From Nocardia sp. CDC159 (lineage in GTDB: Bacteria > Actinomycetota > Actinomycetes > Mycobacteriales > Mycobacteriaceae), in the NCBI RefSeq assembly GCF_023740735.1, contig NZ_JAMRXH010000001.1, positions 558,001 through 622,000 of the forward strand: a stretch of 64,000 nucleotides of DNA, written 5' to 3'. Below the pieces are notes generated by a model. It made no database searches, was not told the DNA's origin, and worked only from the letters and a program-made list of their open reading frames with translations. The translations under genes were made by a program, and so were the position numbers. This document shows positions 51,958 through 59,866 of the stretch, in pieces (positions within the stretch are counted from its first letter, which is position 1; each line of letters opens with the position of its first letter).

Positions 51958-53337
51958 CCGTCCCGCCTCGAGGTGCCGCAGCACGCTGCGGGCGATGGCC
52001 GAATCCGTGACGAGCCGGTGCGGCACCCCGAGCCCGCGCACGGGCACATCGATCCCGCTGGCGCGCAAGGCCGCCGACAGCGCCGCGCCGAACCCCGCGT
52101 GCGCGAGCCCGTCCTCGATCGTGACGACGAGCCGATGCCCGTCGGCCAGTTTCAGCAGCGCCTCGGGCACCGGCAGCACCCAGCGCGGATCGACCACGCG
52201 GGCGACCACGCCCCGCGCCGCCAACAACCGCGCGGCCGCCACGGCCGCGGCCACGCACGGCCCCACCGCCACCAGCAGCGCCGCGCACTCCCCCGGGGGT
52301 TGATGCACCACATCGACCCCATCGATCCGCTCGATCACCGGGATCTCCTCCGGCACAGCGCCTTCCGGTAAGCGCAGCGCGGTCGGCCCCACGTCGTGGG
52401 TCAGCGCCTGGGCGACCAACCGGCGCAGCGACGCGCCGTCGCGCGGTGCGCCGACCCGTAGCCCGGGCACCATGCCCAGCAGCGCCAGTTCCCGGCTGCC
52501 GTGATGGTTCGCTCGTTGCGGCGGCGCGGCCTCGGAACGGGCCAGCACGAAGGTGACCGGCAGCGCCAGCAGCGCGACATCCATCAGAATCTGATCGAGC
52601 GCGCGGCTCAGGCCGGTCGAACCGAGCCCCACCACCGGATGCGTTCCGCCCAGCGCCAAACCGGCCGCCGAGGTGACGGCGTGCTGCTCACCCGCGCCGA
52701 CATCGAACATCCGCTCCGGGAATCGCTCGGCGAACGGGCCCAGCCCGGTCGGCCCGGCCGTCGCCGCGGTGACCGCGACGATATCGATGCGCCGCTCGGC
52801 ATGTGCGACGAGTTCACCGCCCAGCACGTCCGCCCATTCCGAGGCCACCGCATCGCGTCCGGTGAGCGGCCGCGGCGCGGCCGGGGATCCCCCGACCAGG
52901 TGCACGACCACCGGACCGCCGTGCGATTTCGCATGCCGCAGCGCACTTTCCAGCACGGCCGGATCGTCGACCGGGCCGAAGTAGGTGATCCGCAGATCCG
53001 CGAACGGCCGGTGTCGGAATTCGCCGATCACCACCATCACGACCGAACGCTGGCGGCCCAGGACCAGGTTGTTCCATGCCTCCCAGCACAGACCGACGTC
53101 CAGCGACTCGCTCTCCACGACCACCGCCACGTGCCGATCGTCCTGTCCGGTCAGCTCGAACGCCTTCGCCAGCCCGTCGGCCGAGGACAGCACCGACGCC
53201 GCGCCGCCGCGGGTATCGACGATGATCGGATCGCGCCGCGCATCGAAGACCCGATGCAGGGCGGCGTGGGCCATGCTGCGCAGGCCTGCCGCGTCGATCT
53301 CGCTCCGAGGGATCGGAGTGCCCGGATTCGTGTCCAC
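51946..53337 (-). CDS. shortened DXS-like transketolase-family protein
   Basis: A 463-residue protein related to 1-deoxy-D-xylulose-5-phosphate synthase, usually about 620-640 residues. The pyrimidine-binding domain is present ('FDVGAGEQHAVTSAAGLALGGTHPVVGLGSTGLSRALDQILMDVALLALPVTFVLARSEAAPP'), as is the C-terminal transketolase domain ('VDPRWVLPVPEALLKLADGHRLVVTIEDG'). The N-terminal TPP/Mg domain is cut down to about 180 residues, and the expected GDG-N motif reads 'VVMVVIGEF'. So it is probably not a working DXS. M. tuberculosis has a comparable short paralogue, Rv3379c. Confidence 0.75.
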   Translation of the reverse strand: MDTNPGTPIPRSEIDAAGLRSMAHAALHRVFDARRDPIIVDTRGGAASVLSSADGLAKAFELTGQDDRHVAVVVESESLDVGLCWEAWNNLVLGRQRSVVMVVIGEFRHRPFADLRITYFGPVDDPAVLESALRHAKSHGGPVVVHLVGGSPAAPRPLTGRDAVASEWADVLGGELVAHAERRIDIVAVTAATAGPTGLGPFAERFPERMFDVGAGEQHAVTSAAGLALGGTHPVVGLGSTGLSRALDQILMDVALLALPVTFVLARSEAAPPQRANHHGSRELALLGMVPGLRVGAPRDGASLRRLVAQALTHDVGPTALRLPEGAVPEEIPVIERIDGVDVVHQPPGECAALLVAVGPCVAAAVAAARLLAARGVVARVVDPRWVLPVPEALLKLADGHRLVVTIEDGLAHAGFGAALSAALRASGIDVPVRGLGVPHRLVTDSAIARSVLRHLEAGRSAG

Positions 53338-53498
53338 CACCACACCCCCATATAGGCAGCCCCGGATGCCGCCGGACTCCCCGACCGAACGACCCACACA
53401 ATGTACACGCCCGACGAGATTCCAAATCGTTTTCCGGACAGCACAATCCGGCACAACGACCGCGCACGCCCCGAAGGAGCGGTGGAGTGAATGTCCGG

Positions 53499-53831
53499 CT
53501 AGACGGCGGCCTTGGCGTAGGCGGCCATGACGTCGGCCTGGATTCGGCCCCGATCGGAGACGTCGTAGCCGTTCTTGCGCGCCCAGGCGCGAATGGCGGC
53601 GGTCTGCTCCCGGGCGGCGATCGGGCGAGCCGGGGCCGCCGGGCGCGGGCCGCGGCCCAGCTTGCGGCCGTGCTCGGTATACGGTTCGAACACCGCGCGC
53701 AGCCGCCCCGCGTTGAGCAGCGACAGGTCGATTTCGTACTCGACGCCGTCGAGCGCGAAGGACACCGTCTCCTCGGCCGGAGATTTGCCGTCGAAATCGT
53801 CGACGAGTTCCACAACGACCTTGCGCGCCAT
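53499..53831 (-). CDS. lsr2: Lsr2 nucleoid-associated protein
   Basis: A 110-residue Lsr2. The N-terminal dimerisation part is 'MARKVVVELVDDFDGKSPAEETVSFALDGVEYEIDLSLLNAGRLRAVFEPYTEHGRKLG'. The C-terminal AT-hook-like DNA-binding part is 'TAAIRAWARKNGYDVSDRGRIQADVMAAYAKA' with the R-G-R core. Lsr2 is the actinobacterial H-NS analogue, bridging AT-rich DNA and silencing acquired genes. 'GAAGGG' precedes ATG 53831. Confidence 0.95.
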   Translation of the reverse strand: MARKVVVELVDDFDGKSPAEETVSFALDGVEYEIDLSLLNAGRLRAVFEPYTEHGRKLGRGPRPAAPARPIAAREQTAAIRAWARKNGYDVSDRGRIQADVMAAYAKAAV

Positions 53832-54161
53832 AAGGATTCCCTTCGGGGGGCCTATCGTCCTATATTTCCGGCCTGAACCGTAGCATCCCGCGCTCACCCA
53901 CCCGCCCCGCGTCCAATTACTTCGTGGTGAATATCTCCCGTCGGCGGCGGCCTGCGCTGGCGCGTGCGCCGTCGTAGCGTCGATACTGATCCCGTTCGTA
54001 ATGCGGCTATTCCGAGTGCACAGGGGCGCCCGCGAGGTGGCACGGTTTCCCGCTGCCGGCCCACGCCTGCGGCCCGGCCTTCACCGCCGAGTTCCTCGCC
54101 TGGGCGCGCCCGTCCCAAGTCCACCACGACCGCCGACGCCGCTGTTTCGCAACGCATCTGG
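53832..54161. other. intergenic region between lsr2 and WYL gene; possible small RNA
   Basis: 330 nt. Next to lsr2 it has AT-rich promoter-like sequence on the minus strand (TATAGG about 53852-53857). A possible plus-strand -10 (GATACT, about 53980-53985) and the plus-strand terminator at 54162-54197 suggest a transcript of about 200 nt. No coding frame is convincing. Confidence 0.35.
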
Positions 54162-54197
54162 GCCTTCCCCGCCGGATATCCGGCGGCGAAGGCTTTT
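54162..54197 (+). terminator. Rho-independent terminator, plus strand
   Basis: A 16 bp stem with one mismatch (GCCTTCCCCGCCGGAT with ATCCGGCGGCGAAGGC, 54162-54193) is followed by TTTT on the plus strand. It lies just beyond the stop of the minus-strand WYL gene. The U-tract orientation serves plus-strand transcription, for which no gene is annotated. Confidence 0.7.
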
Positions 54198-54198
54198 C

Positions 54199-55152
54199 TC
54201 ATTCCGGTATCGCGGCAGCGCAGCGTTGTCCGATCGTCCGCAGCGCGGCAAGCACTTCGGGTGATCCGTCGACCTCGTAGTCGGCATCGATGAAGGTGAT
54301 GTGTGCGGCCAAGACGTGCGGGGTGTCGCCGCCGGCATGGACGATGCAGCGGTGATCGTCGACGGGTTCGACCGCGATGCCATCCGGCATCCAGCCGACG
54401 AGGTCCGCGGCGGGCCGATGGACCGTCACCTTCGCCCGGTAGCGCAGCCGCGCGATGCGCCGACCCGCGCTGACGAAGGCAACGAGGTCGTCGGTCGGCG
54501 GTTCGCGGGGCGGGAATCGTGGGCCGGTCGGGGTTCGGGGCCGGATCCGGTCGACGCGAAAGGTGCGCCAGTCGGACCGGTCCAGGTCCCAGGCGACGAG
54601 ATACCACCTGCGACCGAGGTAGACCAGTCGATGCGGCTCGGCGCTGCGGCGCTGGGCGGTGCCGTCGTGGGTGCGGTAGTCGAAGCGCAGTCGATGGTGA
54701 TCGCGCACCGCCGCGGCGATCTCGGTCAGGACGACGGGATCGGCCTCGGCCCCGGAGTGACCGGGGATCACGGTGGATGCCTGCAGCGACTCGACACGGT
54801 GCCGCACTCGCGACGGCAGGACCTGATCGAGCTTGGTCAGCGCGCGCGCCGACGCCGCCTCGAATCCGGCCACCGAGCCGGGCGCCGCGCCGCCGAGCCC
54901 GAGCGCCACGGCGGCCGCCTCGTCCTCGTCCAGCAGCAACGGCGGCAGCTTCGCGCCGGGACCGAGCCGATAACCTCCGGCCGCACCGGGCGTCGAATAC
55001 ACCGGATAACCCAGTTCACGCAGCTTCTCGATATCTCCCCGCACGGTGCGTGGGCTCACGGCGAGCTCGTCGACCAGTTCCGGACCGGTCCAGACCGCTC
55101 GGGTCTGCAGCAGCGTCAGCAAATGCAGCAGGCGCGCCGAGGTCTTGATCAC
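54199..55152 (-). CDS. WYL-domain transcriptional regulator
   Basis: A 317-residue DeoR-like HTH plus WYL protein. The HTH is 'SARLLHLLTLLQTRAVWTGPELVDELAVSPRTVRGDIEKLRELGYPVYSTPGAAGGYRLG'. The WYL domain has 'RLRFDYRTHDGTAQRRSAEPHRLVYLGRRWYLVAWDLDRSDWRTFRVDRI', where WYL is seen as W-Y-L. I chose GTG 55152 because an upstream ATG (55173) lies within the shared palindrome and homologues usually begin at 'IKTSARLL'. It probably represses the divergent epoxide hydrolase gene. Confidence 0.85.
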   Translation of the reverse strand: MIKTSARLLHLLTLLQTRAVWTGPELVDELAVSPRTVRGDIEKLRELGYPVYSTPGAAGGYRLGPGAKLPPLLLDEDEAAAVALGLGGAAPGSVAGFEAASARALTKLDQVLPSRVRHRVESLQASTVIPGHSGAEADPVVLTEIAAAVRDHHRLRFDYRTHDGTAQRRSAEPHRLVYLGRRWYLVAWDLDRSDWRTFRVDRIRPRTPTGPRFPPREPPTDDLVAFVSAGRRIARLRYRAKVTVHRPAADLVGWMPDGIAVEPVDDHRCIVHAGGDTPHVLAAHITFIDADYEVDGSPEVLAALRTIGQRCAAAIPE

Positions 55153-55170
55153 AGATTCGAGCCTACTGCC

Positions 55171-55197
55171 CATTGCGGCAACTAGTTTGCCGCAATG
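55171..55197. promoter_or_regulatory. palindromic operator between WYL regulator and epoxide hydrolase
   Basis: CATTGCGGCAA-ctagt-TTGCCGCAATG: perfect 11 bp arms (55171-55181 and 55187-55197) in the divergent intergenic gap. The position between both start codons suits joint repression by the WYL protein. Confidence 0.7.
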
Positions 55198-55215
55198 GGA
55201 GTTTCACTCTGGGGC

Positions 55216-56379
55216 ATGAGCAACAACACCGGCATCCAACCCTTCCGTATCGAGGTTCCGCAGGCCGACCTGGACTATCTGAACGAGCGGCTGACGCGGT
55301 TCCGATGCCCCGACCAGCTGCCCGGGCTGGGCTGGCAGCTGGGTGTGCCGACGGAGTACCTGAGCGAACTGATCGCCTACTGGCGCAGCGATTACGACTG
55401 GAACGCGCAGGAGAAGACGCTGAACGAACTGCCCCAGTTCGTCACCGAGATCGATGGGCAGCGTGTGCATTTCGTCCATGTGCGTTCGCCGGAGCCGACG
55501 GCGACACCGCTGATCATGACCCACGGCTGGCCCGGGTCGTTCGTGGAGTTCCTGGATCTGATCGGCCCGCTGACCGATCCGCGGGCACACGACGGCGATC
55601 CGGCGCACGCGTTTCACCTTGTGCTGCCGTCCATTCCGGGTTTCGGGTTCTCCGGTCCGACCACCGAGCCGGGCTGGAATATCAATCGGGTGGCGCGGGC
55701 GTGGGCGGAGCTGATGGCGCGGCTGGGCTACGAGCGCTACGGCGCGCAGGGTGGTGACTGGGGATCGGGGATTTCCCAGGAGCTGGCCCGGATCGCGCCC
55801 GAGCAGGTGATCGGCGTACACGTGAACTACCTGACGACCTTCCCGTCGGGCATGCCGGGCGAGCTCGACGATCTCGGCCCCGAGGATCATCGGCGACTGG
55901 GATTGCTCGAAAGGTTCCAGGGGGATTTCGGCGGATACATGGCGATCCAGTCGACCCGGCCGCAGACGCTGGCTTACGGTCTCGCCGATTCGCCCGTGGG
56001 TCAATTGGCTTGGATCGTGGAGAAATTCAAGGAGTGGACCGACAGCGTGGAGCGGCCGGAGGACGCGGTCGACCGCGATCGGATGCTCACCAATGTGATG
56101 CTGTACTGGTTGACCAACACCGCGGCGTCCGCGGCCCGGTTCTATTACGAGTTCGCTCAGAACATGGCCCGGGGGGACTACCCGTCGCGGGTGGAGGTGC
56201 CGATGGGTGTGGCGGTGTTCCCGAAGGACATCGTGCTGCCGATTCGCGCGCTCGCCGAACGCGGCGCCAACATCGTGCACTGGAGCGAGTTCGACCGCGG
56301 TGGCCACTTCGCCGCGCTCGAACAGCCCACCCTGCTCGTCGACGATATTCGCACCTTCTTCGACGCGCTGCGCGGCTAG
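55216..56379 (+). CDS. epoxide hydrolase (EHN-type alpha/beta hydrolase)
   Basis: A 387-residue epoxide hydrolase. An N-terminal EHN domain ('IQPFRIEVPQADLDYLNERLTRFRCPDQLPGLGWQLGVPTEYLSELIAYWRSDYDW') precedes the hydrolase core. The oxyanion motif is 'THGWPGSFVEF', the nucleophile Asp is in 'GAQGGDWGSGI' (about D181), and the His is in 'RGGHFAALEQP'. It adds water to epoxides by a covalent ester intermediate. ATG 55195 is an alternative start, but it lies in the palindrome. Regulation by the divergent WYL protein is likely. Confidence 0.88.
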   Translation: MSNNTGIQPFRIEVPQADLDYLNERLTRFRCPDQLPGLGWQLGVPTEYLSELIAYWRSDYDWNAQEKTLNELPQFVTEIDGQRVHFVHVRSPEPTATPLIMTHGWPGSFVEFLDLIGPLTDPRAHDGDPAHAFHLVLPSIPGFGFSGPTTEPGWNINRVARAWAELMARLGYERYGAQGGDWGSGISQELARIAPEQVIGVHVNYLTTFPSGMPGELDDLGPEDHRRLGLLERFQGDFGGYMAIQSTRPQTLAYGLADSPVGQLAWIVEKFKEWTDSVERPEDAVDRDRMLTNVMLYWLTNTAASAARFYYEFAQNMARGDYPSRVEVPMGVAVFPKDIVLPIRALAERGANIVHWSEFDRGGHFAALEQPTLLVDDIRTFFDALRG

Positions 56380-56464
56380 GGCCTGGTTGCAGACGAGCAA
56401 CCTGACAGCAATGCTGGGTGTCGCCGCTGGCTTCACCGTCCCGTTCAACACCGGATTGGAGATC

Positions 56465-58036
56465 ATGCGTTTCCGTATCGGACGTACTCCCGCACCGACC
56501 GACCGGGCCGAGCCCGGTGCGGCCGAGCCCGGCGAGCGTGGACGGTGGGGCGCGAGCGCGCCGAAGCGTCGGCCGCGCATGTCGGTGACCGGCGCCCGGC
56601 AGGCCGGGCGGCAGCGTCGCCCGCGGGTGGCGACGGCCGAGCAGCGGCGCGATATCGCGCTGCTGCTGCGCGGGAGCATCTACTCGGACGTGTCGCCGTC
56701 ACCGACCGCGACCGGGGAGGAATATTCGCCCCGCCAGGTCATCGACTTCTGCCTGGACCTGGGCGAGGTGATGCTGTCCTCGGGCGCCGACGCGCGCAGT
56801 GTGGAAGTGGCGATCGTCGCGGTGTCGGCGACCTGGAATCTGGCGGCCGTCGAACTCGACTTTCCCGGATCGTCGATCCACATGGTGTACTCCGTCCCCG
56901 ACGAGCCGACCGTCGCCGGATTGCGGGCCGTGCGCGATACGGGCGCCGATCTGCACCGGCTCAACAACGTGTACGGCGTCGTCGACGACATCGTCGGGCA
57001 CCGGACCGATATGACCCAGGCCAGTCGGCGACTCGTCGAGGAGATGCGATCGGGCCCACGGTGGCCCTATCGCGTCGTCGCGGGCGCCATGGGCGTTCTC
57101 GGCGTCGTCGTCGCACTGCAGGCGGGCGGGACCTACTGGTCGGCCGTGGGCACCTTCGCTCTGATGTTCGTGCTGATGTACCTCGGGAAGGTGCTCGGGA
57201 GACGTTATCTGCCAACATTTTTCGTCGCCGTCGCGCAAATGGCGGTAGCGACGACGGTCGGCAGCGTGGCGATCACCTACAGTCCGATCGACCCGGGCGA
57301 GGCGGCCAGTATGGTCGCCGCATGTGTGGTGCTGCTGCTGCCCCACCCGGCGATCGTCGCGGCGGCGCAGGACGCGATATCCGGATTTCGGAGCCTGGCC
57401 CTGGTCCGTGGCCTGGGCATCGGCCTGGTGGTGCTCGGCATGGTCACCGGCATCCAGACCGGCTTGGCGGTGACCCGCTGGGTGAATCTCGAGGTCGATC
57501 CGTCCTCGATCCAGTTGACCGGCCTGACGCCGTGGTGGGCGCTGCTCGCCTCGGCGGTCGCCGCCGCGGCGAATGCCTTCGCGCAGGGCGCCACCGCGCG
57601 GGTGGTGCCGATCTCCATGGCCGCGGCGGTGTTCACCCAGATCATCGTGCAGCTGTGCGCGCGGGCGCATCTCGGTCTGCAGTTGTCGTTGATGCTCGGC
57701 GCGGCCATCCTCGGCGCCATCAGCACCTGGACGGCCGCCCGACTACGAATCTCCTCGGCATCGATCATCGTTCCGGCATTCTGCGGCGCCCTGCTGCCCT
57801 CGCTGGCCGTCGCGCATTCCCTGTTGAGGTTCATCGGACATGCGCCGGGATCGGGGGTGTCGTTCGCGTTCGCGGTGCTCACGACGCTGGCGATCGGCGC
57901 GGGACTGGTCCTGGGCAGTTTCGTGGCTACCGGCGGGGCGCGTCGCATGGTCGGGCGAACCCGGATCCGCTCGGCGAGCCTGGACACCGAGCCGCGACCG
58001 ACCGCCCCGGAGGCCGACGCGCAATCGGATTCGTGA
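56465..58036 (+). CDS. threonine/serine exporter family protein (ThrE-like)
   Basis: A 523-residue protein. After a basic 55-residue N-terminus, the ThrE domain begins 'YSPRQVIDFCLDLGEVMLSSGADARSVEVAIVAVSATWNLAAVELDFPGSSIHM'. About ten membrane helices follow (residues 185-500), including 'GMVTGIQTGLAVTRWVNLEVDPSS' and 'PISMAAAVFTQIIVQLCARAHLG'. The family exports threonine and serine by proton-driven transport. It starts 85 nt after the epoxide hydrolase gene on the same strand; a functional link is not obvious. Confidence 0.88.
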   Translation: MRFRIGRTPAPTDRAEPGAAEPGERGRWGASAPKRRPRMSVTGARQAGRQRRPRVATAEQRRDIALLLRGSIYSDVSPSPTATGEEYSPRQVIDFCLDLGEVMLSSGADARSVEVAIVAVSATWNLAAVELDFPGSSIHMVYSVPDEPTVAGLRAVRDTGADLHRLNNVYGVVDDIVGHRTDMTQASRRLVEEMRSGPRWPYRVVAGAMGVLGVVVALQAGGTYWSAVGTFALMFVLMYLGKVLGRRYLPTFFVAVAQMAVATTVGSVAITYSPIDPGEAASMVAACVVLLLPHPAIVAAAQDAISGFRSLALVRGLGIGLVVLGMVTGIQTGLAVTRWVNLEVDPSSIQLTGLTPWWALLASAVAAAANAFAQGATARVVPISMAAAVFTQIIVQLCARAHLGLQLSLMLGAAILGAISTWTAARLRISSASIIVPAFCGALLPSLAVAHSLLRFIGHAPGSGVSFAFAVLTTLAIGAGLVLGSFVATGGARRMVGRTRIRSASLDTEPRPTAPEADAQSDS

Positions 58037-58049
58037 CGCTGCCCGGCGA

Positions 58050-58445
58050 TCAGGGCAGGACGAGACAGGCCGAGCCCGTATTGATTCCGTTGCCGACCTG
58101 CACCGTCAGCACCGGACCACCCGCGGAGGTTTGGTAGGCCATGATCGCGTGCGTCCCCGGCTGCGTCGGGGTCCACCGGACGGTGGCCACTCCGTCGACC
58201 GTATCGACATAGTGCCCCGGCGAGAAGGTGGCGGCCTGGGTGAAGTCGTAGAACGACACCTTCCCCGCCGTATTCGTCCGCGCGGTCAGGGTGTAGGAAC
58301 ACGTCGTCCCGTACCGCGACGACGGCCCCCAGCTGGCCCCCGGATCGATGCTCAGATTCGTCACATCGGCCGCCGCACCGGGCGCGACGGCGATCATCAG
58401 CCCCGCGGAAGCGGCGAGAACTACGGGCGAGGCGAACCGGACCAT
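58050..58445 (-). CDS. exported Ig-like fold protein
   Basis: A 131-residue protein with a signal peptide (about 1-26, APGAAADV). The mature part 'NLSIDPGASWGPSSRYGTTCSYTLTARTNTAGKVSFYDFTQAATFSPGHYVDTVDGVATVRWTPTQPGTHAIMAYQTSAGGPVLTVQVG' has the strand spacing of a bacterial Ig-like domain, with a likely disulfide between two Cys. 'AAGGGGG' before ATG 58445 decides the start. Role unknown; perhaps a surface or secreted adhesin-type protein. Confidence 0.75.
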   Translation of the reverse strand: MVRFASPVVLAASAGLMIAVAPGAAADVTNLSIDPGASWGPSSRYGTTCSYTLTARTNTAGKVSFYDFTQAATFSPGHYVDTVDGVATVRWTPTQPGTHAIMAYQTSAGGPVLTVQVGNGINTGSACLVLP

Positions 58446-58486
58446 GATCGAACCCCCTTGTGCCACTACAGGTTTGGTCCCGGGGG

Positions 58487-59455
58487 TTATAGGTTACGCC
58501 GTCGCGGCCCCGATGGCAGCGAGCTCGGCCGGTTCGGCCGGATCCGCTCGCCCGGCAGCGCGCCGCAGGTATACAGCCAGGCGGCCCCGGCGATCAGCAG
58601 CAGGATTGTGCCGAGCGCCGACAGGCCGGGCACGCCGGTGGCGACCGCGGCGGCGCGTACCGCCACCGCGGTCATACCCAGCGGGAAGACCGTCGCCCAC
58701 CGCCGGATGTCGTGGTCGGGGCGGGGGCGGACGATCTCGGCGAGCAGCAGGAGCACATAGCCGATCAGATCGAGCGCCACCAGGGCCAGGGTGAACACGC
58801 GCAGCGCCTGCTGCGCGCCGCCGGTCCAGTGGTCCGCACCGAGCAGTTCGGCGGCGGCCAGGGCCGAGATCGCCAGGGCACCGGCGGCCACCCACTGATC
58901 GCCCCGGCCGGTCCACACCTGGCGCAGATCGAAGCGGGCGAACGCCGCGGCGGCGAGCCCGACCCCGCCGCACCAGAAGACCAGGCCCACCCAGTCCAGC
59001 CAGCGCGCCCGCTCGGCGCTCGCCAGCGTGAGCGCCAGCACCGCGATGCCCTGGGTGCAGACGCACACCAGAAAGGCCGCTCCCGGGATGCGCGCCCCGC
59101 CGTGCCGGATCACGAAGGTGAGCAGCAGCGGCCAGACCGCGATCGCGAGCAGCAGCGCCGCCCCGGCCGCGACCGGCCAGCCCGCCAGCGCCAGGCCGGC
59201 GCCCAGGACCGTGGTGGCGGCCACGGCGGTGAGGGCGGGTGGGCTGTCGGCCGCGCCGCGCCAGCGTTGCCGATCACTCAGCAGTCGCAGGGCGAAGTCG
59301 GCGGCCAGCAGCAGCCAGGCCCCACCCGCGAGCACCAGCCCGATCGCCGACAGCGGCTCGAGCCCGATCGGACGCAGTCCGATCGAGAGCGTCGCGGTGG
59401 CCATGACGAACCATCCGGCCGCCGGAGGCAGATCGCGCCACCATCGCTGTGCCAC
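58487..59455 (-). CDS. TDT-family transporter (tellurite/dicarboxylate type)
   Basis: A 322-residue protein with about ten hydrophobic helices. Patterns 'PPAAGWFVMATATLSIGL', 'FVIRHGGARIPGAAFLVCVCTQGIAVLALTLA' and 'RRWATVFPLGMTAVAV' fit the TDT family of tellurite-resistance/C4-dicarboxylate and SLAC1-like channels. The substrate cannot be read from sequence. Divergent from the small peptide gene at 59678. Confidence 0.75.
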   Translation of the reverse strand: MAQRWWRDLPPAAGWFVMATATLSIGLRPIGLEPLSAIGLVLAGGAWLLLAADFALRLLSDRQRWRGAADSPPALTAVAATTVLGAGLALAGWPVAAGAALLLAIAVWPLLLTFVIRHGGARIPGAAFLVCVCTQGIAVLALTLASAERARWLDWVGLVFWCGGVGLAAAAFARFDLRQVWTGRGDQWVAAGALAISALAAAELLGADHWTGGAQQALRVFTLALVALDLIGYVLLLLAEIVRPRPDHDIRRWATVFPLGMTAVAVRAAAVATGVPGLSALGTILLLIAGAAWLYTCGALPGERIRPNRPSSLPSGPRRRNL

Positions 59456-59612
59456 CGGCTCAGTGTAGGAGCAACCGCGGCGCGATCGGTCCTATGTTCA
59501 CCAGCGGGTCACCCGGGCCGGGTATCGTCCTGTGGTCGCGCCCGGTACGGCGGCGGCTGACGCGCTCGAATCGATTGCACCCCTTATGGATTGAAAGAAA
59601 TCGCGCAACCCC

Positions 59613-59641
59613 TTGGCGCAGCTTTACTTATCCTTTACCCT
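59613..59641 (+). promoter_or_regulatory. promoter of the repeat-peptide gene
   Basis: TTGGCG (59613-59618) and TACCCT (59636-59641) are 17 bp apart, giving a predicted transcript start near 59648 and a leader of about 30 nt. The surrounding AT content is higher than in neighbouring DNA. Confidence 0.5.
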
Positions 59642-59677
59642 CGAACCCGTAAGTCCGCTTCGATCAGAGGATGCTTC

Positions 59678-59812
59678 ATGAACGACGTGATCAAGGTCTT
59701 GGCTCAGGACTCGAACTGGGAGAAGTGGGTGGCGGCGAATTCGTCGGCGTCCGCCAAGGACGGCTGCATCTCCAAGTCGGGTTGCATCTCCAAGGCCGGC
59801 TGCATCTCCTAG
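59678..59812 (+). CDS. RiPP-like precursor peptide with three KxGCIS repeats
   Basis: A 44-residue peptide. Residues 1-26 look like a leader ('MNDVIKVLAQDSNWEKWVAA' then NSSASA). Residues 27-44 are three tandem repeats K-D-G-C-I-S, K-S-G-C-I-S, K-A-G-C-I-S, ending exactly at the stop. 'AGAGGA' at 59666-59671 is a good ribosome site. The leader/core layout and the following enzyme genes suggest a ribosomally made, modified peptide. No known RiPP class matches. Each repeat offers Lys, Cys and Ser as modification sites. Confidence 0.75.
   Translation: MNDVIKVLAQDSNWEKWVAANSSASAKDGCISKSGCISKAGCIS
59756..59809 (+). repeat. three tandem 18 nt coding repeats
   Basis: Repeat unit AAG-NNN-GGY-TGC-ATC-TCC at 59756, 59774 and 59792. 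The second codon varies (GAC, TCG, GCC), and the Gly codon is GGC, GGT, GGC. Near-identical DNA suggests expansion by slippage or duplication under protein-level selection. Confidence 0.85.
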
Positions 59813-59822
59813 CGCGACCCGC

Positions 59823-59850
59823 GGGCCGGGCCGTCGCGGCGGTCCGGCCT
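59823..59850 (+). terminator. hairpin between peptide and enzyme genes (attenuator-like)
   Basis: A GGCCGG/CCGGCC stem (59824-59829 with 59844-59849), extended by wobble pairs at both ends, has a 12 nt GC-rich loop and lies 11 nt after the peptide stop. No U-tract. It could reduce readthrough or stabilise the peptide mRNA so the peptide outnumbers its enzymes. Confidence 0.5.
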
Positions 59851-59866
59851 CGCTCGCGATCTCATC

